From: Marinifilum sp. D737
GTDB lineage: Bacteria; Bacteroidota; Bacteroidia; Bacteroidales; Marinifilaceae
Direction: 5' to 3'
Length of the DNA stretch: 64,000 bases
Assembly: GCF_026672275.1 (NCBI RefSeq)
Contig: NZ_JANQCD010000006.1
Coordinates: forward strand, 62,001 to 126,000
Below, piece after piece: positions 58,607 to 64,000 of this stretch. Every line of letters begins with the position of its first letter. The stretch's first letter is position 1. The notes under the pieces are model-generated. The model saw only the letters and a list, made by a program, of their open reading frames with translations, was not told the origin of the DNA and searched no databases. A program made the position numbers and the translations under genes.

Positions 58607-59890
58607 ATGATACAAGAGCTAAAGATTAAGAATTTCCTTTCGTTTAAAGACGAGGTTGTATTCAGTTTTGAGGCTACTTCTGACACATTCAATGAAAAAT
58701 ACTATACCACTGAGGTCGCTCCTGGTGTGAGATTATTAAAACTTTGTATGGTTTATGGTGCAAACGCATCGGGTAAGAGTAATTTGATTAAATCGTTTCA
58801 ATTTATTAAGAATCTAATTAAAAGAACAAATGTTGATAAAAATGAAGGCACTTCTTTTCTGCCATTTCTGCTTACGGATCAAGAGGAAGAGTCAGGATTG
58901 TTTGAATTAACATTTTATGCAAACAACACAAAATTTGTATATGCAGTAGAACTTGATTTTGACAAGATAATATCAGAAAAATTAAGTTTCTATCCAGGAA
59001 CTCAGCCTGCACTTCTTTTTAACAGATCACACAATAACACAACTGATTTGTCTGAAGTTAGCTATGGGTCTAAAGTGAAAATTAATAAAGCTGTTAAGGA
59101 TGAAATTATAGCAAAAACTCTGAAAAACATTTCATTCTTTGCTGGGTATAGTCAAGTTAACTATACAGAACCTGAAATTGAAAAAGCATACAATTGGCTA
59201 AAGGATCAATTTTTAAACACAATTGATCCAAATGTAAAACTCACCAAATACACAAATGGTAAAGTTTTAGGTAATGCTGATATTAAAAAATTTGCGATTA
59301 ATTTTTTACAAAAAGCTCAATATAATATTACTGACATTGAAATCGAGACAGAATCTGAAGAGGTTCCTGAACCTTTAATGATGGCTCTTGAGAAATCAAA
59401 TATACCTCAAAGTGAAAAAGACAAAATCATTAAAAACGGGATTCAAAAACATCATGCCGATTTTGAACATACAGTAAAGAATAATGGCAAAGAAGAAAAG
59501 CACTTTTTACCGGAAGAGCTGCAATCAGCAGGTACTCTAAGATACTATGGATTCACAGCTCCATTATATAGAGCATTTACAAACAATGCTTTTCTCGGTA
59601 TAGATGAAATTGATTCTTCACTTCATCCACATTTAACCAAGCATTTTATTCGTGAATATTTAATGGGGTGTGTAGATTATCCAAATGTTCAATTATTACT
59701 AACAACTCACAATATGTCTTTACTAAATGAAAAAGATTTAATTAGAAAAGATGCTGTGTGGTTTACTGAAAAATTAGAAAATGGAGCTACTGACTTATAC
59801 TCAATGGCCGATTTTGACATAAGAAAAGAACTATCATACTTTAAAGCCTACAATTCTGGAAAATTTGGGGCTATACCAAATATTGATTAA
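58607..59890 (+). CDS. AbiL/RloA-like AAA ATPase (defence)
   Basis: 427 aa ABC-type AAA ATPase of the AAA_15/AAA_21 kind, with the N-terminal block IQELKIKNFLSFKDEVVFSFEA. Walker A is MVYGANASGKSNLIKSF (about residue 50). Walker B is FLGIDEIDSSLHPHLTKHF (about 340), then LLLTTHNMSLL. It is paired 5 nt upstream of a RloB gene. ATPase plus RloB make the AbiL/RloAB-type abortive-infection systems. Expected to sense phage and license the RloB nuclease; mechanism inferred from family. Confidence 0.85.
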   Translation: MIQELKIKNFLSFKDEVVFSFEATSDTFNEKYYTTEVAPGVRLLKLCMVYGANASGKSNLIKSFQFIKNLIKRTNVDKNEGTSFLPFLLTDQEEESGLFELTFYANNTKFVYAVELDFDKIISEKLSFYPGTQPALLFNRSHNNTTDLSEVSYGSKVKINKAVKDEIIAKTLKNISFFAGYSQVNYTEPEIEKAYNWLKDQFLNTIDPNVKLTKYTNGKVLGNADIKKFAINFLQKAQYNITDIEIETESEEVPEPLMMALEKSNIPQSEKDKIIKNGIQKHHADFEHTVKNNGKEEKHFLPEELQSAGTLRYYGFTAPLYRAFTNNAFLGIDEIDSSLHPHLTKHFIREYLMGCVDYPNVQLLLTTHNMSLLNEKDLIRKDAVWFTEKLENGATDLYSMADFDIRKELSYFKAYNSGKFGAIPNID

Positions 59891-59894
59891 ATAA

Positions 59895-60497
59895 ATGGCT
59901 AGACAAAATATACGCAAACGAAAGTTAAGAAAAGGTATAGCGGTTTTAGGAGATGGTAGAACTGAGCAATATTATTTACAGCATTTAAAACAAATTAAAG
60001 GATATAAATATGCAATAAAACCATCATTATTTGACTGTATAAATCTGAAACAGGCCGAAGATATTATTGATGATTTAATTGATAATGAATATGGACTTAT
60101 TATTTTTTTTACAGATTACGATACAATTATTAATCAGGGACGACAAGCAGATTTTGATGCGCTTAGAAAAAAATACAAAGGTTCAACACAGGTAATCATT
60201 TGTGAGTCTATGCCTAGTATTGAGTATTGGTTTTTACTCCACTTTGTAAAAACGACAAGGGAATTTATTAATGCAGATCAAGTGCATAGGGAATTACTAA
60301 AACACCTTGGTAGCTATAGTAAGAAAATTAAAGAATTAGGTAAACCTGAATGGGTTAAAGAACTTTGTGATAATAATAGAATGGAAAATGCAATATTAAA
60401 TGCAACTGATATTCTTCAGCAAAAGTTGGAAAACGAAGGAGGTAACCACTTCCCTTTCACCAAAGCACACAAAGGAATTAACAAATTCGAAGAGTAA
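59895..60497 (+). CDS. RloB family protein (AbiL partner)
   Basis: 200 aa toprim-like RloB protein. RKGIAVLGDGRTEQYYLQHL with the conserved Glu is at residues 13-32, LIIFFTDYDTI follows with the Asp pair, and CESMPSIEYWFLLHF is family-typical. It probably acts as the nuclease effector of the ATPase. Last gene of the operon, followed by a hairpin terminator. Confidence 0.85.
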   Translation: MARQNIRKRKLRKGIAVLGDGRTEQYYLQHLKQIKGYKYAIKPSLFDCINLKQAEDIIDDLIDNEYGLIIFFTDYDTIINQGRQADFDALRKKYKGSTQVIICESMPSIEYWFLLHFVKTTREFINADQVHRELLKHLGSYSKKIKELGKPEWVKELCDNNRMENAILNATDILQQKLENEGGNHFPFTKAHKGINKFEE

Positions 60498-60555
60498 TTT
60501 ATTAAAAATATTATAAAATGTAAAAAGAGAGTTTATATAAAAGAGCTTTAAAACT

Positions 60556-60605
60556 CAAAAGTGAATATCCACCGTCCCGCCAAGATACAGAGATATTCAC
60601 TTTTG
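60556..60605 (+). terminator. Hairpin terminator after rloB-like gene
   Basis: CAAAAGTGAATATC / GATATTCACTTTTG, a 14-bp perfect stem with a C-rich loop. The tail is TTTTGTT. Confidence 0.7.
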
Positions 60606-60711
60606 TTGGATGGATATTGATTTCAAGGAAATCCACAAACCTTGCTCAGGTTTGATGTATCCGCATATTTCGTTTGCGAAAATAGAATATTTATTTAAAA
60701 ATAAAGAAACT

Positions 60712-60933
60712 ATGGGCAAAAATCAACATGTAGTGCCCCATAATAATAAATGGGCAGTGAAAGGTGCTGGAAATGTTAAATGCACTAGGATTACTGAAAC
60801 GCAAAGCGAGGCAATTAAAATTGCTCGAGAAATTTCTAGTAATCAGAAATCTGAACTTATTATCCATCGTAGGAATGGCAAAATCCGAGAAAAAGATAGT
60901 CATGGTAAAGATCCTTTTCCTCCTAGAGGATAA
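60712..60933 (+). CDS. DUF2188 protein, copy 1
   Basis: 73 aa: MGKNQHVVPHNNKWAVKGAG, then ARE-like helix ETQSEAIKIAREISSNQKSELIIHRRNGKIREKDSHGKDPFPPRG. The pattern NGKWAVK...A...A...A......EL.IHGRNGKIR.KDSHG.DP is DUF2188. The frame opens earlier (60610), but the ATG at 60712 begins the domain. A paralogue of the same length lies at 63194. Function unknown; frequent in defence islands. Confidence 0.8.
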   Translation: MGKNQHVVPHNNKWAVKGAGNVKCTRITETQSEAIKIAREISSNQKSELIIHRRNGKIREKDSHGKDPFPPRG

Positions 60934-60985
60934 ATAAGTACATAACCGAATGAGGATAATACCTCCTTCACTTTAAATCAAAAAA

Positions 60986-62077
60986 ATGGTAAAAAATTAT
61001 AAAGCTCTTTTAGCAAATCAGGAACTAAGAATGAATCCTGAAAGTGTTGAACTTCAAAAAGCTATTCGCGATGAACTTCAACGTACTCCAGATAACACTA
61101 TAGTACAGTATATTAAAAAATCAATGTTTGGTGTTGATGAACTCTACACCAGACGAACAATTGAAGCAGGAAACAAAGTAAAAAATCAATTAAACTCCAA
61201 AATCTCAGATATAAGTTTTGATTTCCAAGGATCTGTCATGACCAATACTCATATTAGGGGCTACAGTGACATTGACCTTCTAACAATTACAGAGAAGTTT
61301 TATACTTTTGACAGGTCTGGCATATCAAATGCTGTGAACCAACCCAATGCATATTTTAAATATACTCAAGATCAAATTAATACCCTTACTAATGCATTAA
61401 GGGGAGGTGGCTACACAAATGGTTTAATCGATTTACGAAGTTTAAGAATTGACTGTGAAAATACTCTTTTGAATGTTTATAACAATGTTAATATTTCTAG
61501 ACCAAAATCTATTGAGATTGAATTAACTAGTCCGAAAAGGAAAGTTGACGTAGTAATAGCATGTTGGTACCAGGATACCAATTATTACCTAAATGAAGAT
61601 AAGATTAATAAGGCTATTCAAGTATTTTGTAAAGGTGAAACGGCAATCTATGATAAAAAGCTTAATGCCGACTATCCTTTCAAGAGAATTAAACTATTAA
61701 ATGATAAGGATCTACAAGTTAATGGTAGATTAAAAAGAATGATTAGACTTCTGAAAACTCTAAAATATGACTCTGATCAAGAAATTAAGCTATCAAGTTT
61801 CGATATCAATGCGATAATTTATGACATTGATACATGGAAATATAACAGCAAAAGCTATTTAGAATTAATCCCTGTTATATATGATCAGTTAAGAATACTT
61901 TCTAATAATTTTTCGATAAGATATAACTTAAAATCCCTTGATGGAAAAGAGTATATTTTTCGTAAAGAAGATCAGACTACTGAAGACACAGAAAAAACTA
62001 ATTCCCTACGTACAATGCTTGAAGAAATAGAGTATTTACTAATCGAAATGCAAAAATCTCTACGTTTAATCGCTTAA
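60986..62077 (+). CDS. CBASS CD-NTase (oligonucleotide cyclase)
   Basis: 363 aa nucleotidyltransferase of the cGAS/DncV-like type. Catalytic region: FDFQGSVMTNTHIRGYSDIDLLTI (Gly-Ser then DxD, about residues 77-100). The third Asp is in SPKRKVDVVIACW (about 188). The C-terminal all-helical domain is PolyA-polymerase-like. It lies 10 nt before a two-helix membrane effector with a STING-like domain, the two-gene pattern of type I CBASS. In known STING CBASS systems the cyclase (clade E) makes c-di-GMP; that product is inferred here. Confidence 0.85.
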   Translation: MVKNYKALLANQELRMNPESVELQKAIRDELQRTPDNTIVQYIKKSMFGVDELYTRRTIEAGNKVKNQLNSKISDISFDFQGSVMTNTHIRGYSDIDLLTITEKFYTFDRSGISNAVNQPNAYFKYTQDQINTLTNALRGGGYTNGLIDLRSLRIDCENTLLNVYNNVNISRPKSIEIELTSPKRKVDVVIACWYQDTNYYLNEDKINKAIQVFCKGETAIYDKKLNADYPFKRIKLLNDKDLQVNGRLKRMIRLLKTLKYDSDQEIKLSSFDINAIIYDIDTWKYNSKSYLELIPVIYDQLRILSNNFSIRYNLKSLDGKEYIFRKEDQTTEDTEKTNSLRTMLEEIEYLLIEMQKSLRLIA

Positions 62078-62087
62078 TTTACTTAAC

Positions 62088-62759
62088 ATGAAATTCATTA
62101 AATATGTAGGATATTTTCTTCAGGCAGTTTTATATATATCCACAATAGCATTAGCACTCATTTGGTTTCTAAAGCTTGAGACATCCGTTGATGTAGAGGC
62201 TGGAACATTTATTTTATTAGGGATAATTTCTCCATCCATTAGCTATGTAATCAATAAATACTCAAATAAAATTGAGGCTGAAAAATTTTCAACCGCTAAT
62301 GCTTTGGCTTATGGATACATAGAAAATTTTATAGAACCAGTTTTAACTCAACTCCTTAAAAAAGGAAATAATCCTACTTTGTATATTTATATTCCTGAGA
62401 AACTGTCCGATTTATATCCAAAAAATATAGATCGACTCAAGGCAAAGCTTACAAAAAACAATATTTCCATTAATACAAAATCGATAAAGCTTAATGAAGG
62501 GCGAGCCAATAGAGATATAATGACTGTATCTGGGCTTAGTGATGATGTTTATTTTGACATACCTAATACACTATTAACACTTAATCCCATTATAGATTTT
62601 CGAATAAACTCTCCAAAAAATGAACTTTGTGAGAAAGAAAAAGATGAATTGGGTTCACAATACATTAATGCATTTAAAGAAACAATTATGAAATTAATCA
62701 AAGCAAAAACATTGGAAGATAATGCTAAGTTAATAGACAAAAATATGCACTTTGATTAA
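62088..62759 (+). CDS. TM-STING-like CBASS effector (Cap13-type)
   Basis: 223 aa. Two N-terminal membrane helices (residues 5-26 and 38-56: YFLQAVLYISTIALALIWFL, GTFILLGIISPSISYVI) are followed by a cytosolic domain from about residue 70. It starts NALAYGYIENFIEPVLTQLL, resembling the A-x-G-Y-x-x-N-F opening of the STING ligand-binding domain, and later has YFDIPNTLLTL. Prokaryotic TM-STING proteins, known from Bacteroidota, pair with a clade E CD-NTase as here. Membrane helices would be the killing part on signal binding. Moderate confidence: Cap15-like two-helix effectors are the main alternative. Confidence 0.65.
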   Translation: MKFIKYVGYFLQAVLYISTIALALIWFLKLETSVDVEAGTFILLGIISPSISYVINKYSNKIEAEKFSTANALAYGYIENFIEPVLTQLLKKGNNPTLYIYIPEKLSDLYPKNIDRLKAKLTKNNISINTKSIKLNEGRANRDIMTVSGLSDDVYFDIPNTLLTLNPIIDFRINSPKNELCEKEKDELGSQYINAFKETIMKLIKAKTLEDNAKLIDKNMHFD

Positions 62760-63193
62760 TTGGCATAGACTTATTTAATATTACCTGACATACTGACAAA
62801 GGATTCTGACATTTTTATTCTATAATATTTATAGGTATATCAATAAACTGAAGGACAAATTGTCAGTTAATTTGTAAACAGTTCTACCTTGATAGGTATT
62901 AATACTTTTTTAATGAAGAATGGCACAAGGTTTGATCTGTTAAAAAATGTTAAATTCCCATGTGCTGAGGAAAAAAAATAGGCCGCAGGGTATACGGCCA
63001 ATATGAACGTAATGTTGACGCATTACATTCCGCAGGGCTCCTCCCCCTGTGTCAATTGTGTGAGAATTGAACTGTGTGGCTCAAAAGTAAATCTTTTTTT
63101 GTTTTGAACAAATATAAGTTATTCTACTTGCCATTTCTACCCGGAGTTGTTCTACTCTGTTCTTTAAGAACATTAAAATCAAACTTAAATACT
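62760..63193. other. Spacer with four-hairpin structured region
   Basis: The AT-rich spacer after the STING-like gene contains a GC-rich block of about 90 nt (62982-63071) with four hairpins in series: GGCCG/CGGCC, GTAATG/CATTAC, CAGGG/CCCTG and TCAATT/AATTGA. The octamer CCGCAGGG occurs twice (62984-62991, 63031-63038). Possibly a structured RNA, an oriT or replication signal, or a regulator of the DUF2188 gene. No gene seen. Confidence 0.45.
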
Positions 63194-63415
63194 ATGAAAC
63201 GAAATGTTCATGTAACGCCCAAAAATGGAAAATGGGCAGTAAAAAGTGCGGGTAGTTCTAAACCAGCAAAAGTTACTATTACGCAAAAAGAAGCCATTAA
63301 TATTGGAAAAAATATGGCAAAAAACAGAGAATCTGAATTGCTGGTGCATGGTCGAAATGGGAGAATTCGCCAGAAGAATAGTTATGGTAAGGATCCTTTT
63401 CCTCCCGAAGGATAA
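63194..63415 (+). CDS. DUF2188 protein, copy 2
   Basis: 73 aa: MKRNVHVTPKNGKWAVKSAG, then KPAKVTITQKEAINIGKNMAKNRESELLVHGRNGRIRQKNSYGKDPFPPEG. Clear paralogue of the copy at 60712, ending in almost the same residues. The longer frame from 63074 runs through the structured leader and is not preferred. The two copies bracket the CBASS pair. Confidence 0.8.
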   Translation: MKRNVHVTPKNGKWAVKSAGSSKPAKVTITQKEAINIGKNMAKNRESELLVHGRNGRIRQKNSYGKDPFPPEG

Positions 63416-63430
63416 AAAAGAATAATTTTT

Positions 63431-64000
63431 ATGGATAAAAACTCAATATCAATAAACCATCTGGGTGAATATTATACTGCACCCAATGGGCGTAAGCGAA
63501 CAATAGAGAAAATAGCAAAACAGAAGTATCAAGGCAATCATCCTTTTTGGTATACATTATCAAAAAATAGGATTAAGAAAGCTTTAAAACTCAATCTAGA
63601 CACTTCATTTATAAGTAAAAGTATCGAGGAAGTTTTAAAAAAGAAAGCCCCTAAAGAGTGGCATAGAAAAAACAATCTTGGTAATATCGAAATCCTACAA
63701 CGATTTCTTAAAATGAGATTTTATAAAAATCTTAAAGAGATGGGATATACTGTTGTTTCAACAGATAAAAAATCCATCGAAATAAATGGATTATCAGTTG
63801 ATATTAAACCTGACATAGTCTTTTTTACAGAAGAAAATGGTAGAAAGTATTTTGGAGCAATAGTCTTAAGATACAATAAGAGCCGTGCTTTTAAACAAAT
63901 TAATGGTCAACTAGTCGCCGAAGGAATCAAACTTTTCCTTGAAAAAGAGATTGTTGAAGATGATGATTTGATTTTACCAGATTTCTGTCTTTCTGTTGAT
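63431..64000 (+). CDS. Unrecognised protein, 3'-truncated by window edge
   Basis: 190 codons open to the right edge from ATG 63431 (MDKNSISINHLGEYYTAPNG), 15 nt after the DUF2188 stop, so likely one operon. A motif like SVDIKPDIVFFTEENGRKYFGAIVLRYNKSRAF (about 138-168) resembles the D-x(n)-E/x-K core of PD-(D/E)XK-type nuclease folds, but this is tentative. The N-terminal third is basic. Position suggests a further defence cargo gene. Confidence 0.6.
   Translation, partial: MDKNSISINHLGEYYTAPNGRKRTIEKIAKQKYQGNHPFWYTLSKNRIKKALKLNLDTSFISKSIEEVLKKKAPKEWHRKNNLGNIEILQRFLKMRFYKNLKEMGYTVVSTDKKSIEINGLSVDIKPDIVFFTEENGRKYFGAIVLRYNKSRAFKQINGQLVAEGIKLFLEKEIVEDDDLILPDFCLSVD

Noticed and set aside
62982-63071. 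Retron msr/msd as an explanation of the hairpin block
   Set aside because: No reverse transcriptase gene is adjacent in the window.

Overview
The window is AT-rich chromosomal DNA from a member of the Bacteroidota, probably a marine Marinilabiliales-type organism. The genus cannot be fixed from this sequence. The evidence is the repeated promoter form TTG - about 20 bp - TAnnTTTG, weak Shine-Dalgarno sites, a type IX secretion tail on a gingipain-like protease, the Bacteroidota arrangement of the arginine genes, and Bacteroidota-type mobile-element genes.

Positions 1-18.2 kb are core housekeeping genes: a truncated mtaB, a DUF2007-Usp-Usp stress protein, rpsF-rpsR-rplI, a CAP lipoprotein, a fructosamine kinase/LMW-PTP/zinc-ribbon cluster, cysE-cysK, two MacB-like permeases, a methyltransferase, a thioesterase, a class III cyclase and a large C25 protease. 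A 51-codon ORF ending in seven Cys codons precedes cysE-cysK and looks like a cysteine leader peptide. A pair of short promoter-terminator units lies at 12.3-12.7 kb. A frameshifted REP-associated transposase with flanking palindromic repeats lies at 18.8-19.7 kb.

Positions 19.7-32.5 kb on the minus strand hold the arginine and carbamoyl-phosphate operon. In transcription order it is GNAT (argA-like), argG, argC, argD, argB, argE-like, argH, carA, carB. Its roughly 650-nt leader is the most striking feature in the window. It holds four consecutive small ORFs, each with a run or cluster of Arg codons. The first three are each followed by an intrinsic terminator, and each terminator has a recognisable competing antiterminator strand. 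This reads as a serial, multi-stage arginine attenuator. No ornithine-type transcarbamylase gene is in the window.

Positions 32.7-49.8 kb hold gltB-gltD, a DUF6155 gene, nitronate monooxygenase, a 153-bp MITE-like element, two tRNA-Leu(UAG) genes and a stress/ion cluster (NhaA, a NarL-type response regulator and sensor kinase, two universal stress proteins, small membrane proteins). An almost identical 18-19 bp motif (ATGGGGGTTT(T)CCCTACTT) lies upstream of nhaA and between the divergent stress-protein operon and a small ORF. It is a plausible binding site for the neighbouring response regulator.

Positions 49.9-64 kb hold mnmE followed immediately by an integrative mobilizable element: tyrosine integrase, HTH/excisionase, CHC2/toprim primase-like protein, MobC, relaxase and DUF3987 protein. 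Its cargo is anti-phage defence: an AbiL/RloAB-like ATPase plus RloB pair, and a two-gene CBASS made of a CD-NTase and a two-transmembrane STING-like effector. Two paralogous 73-aa DUF2188 genes flank the CBASS pair. The element runs off the right end of the window inside an unrecognised gene.
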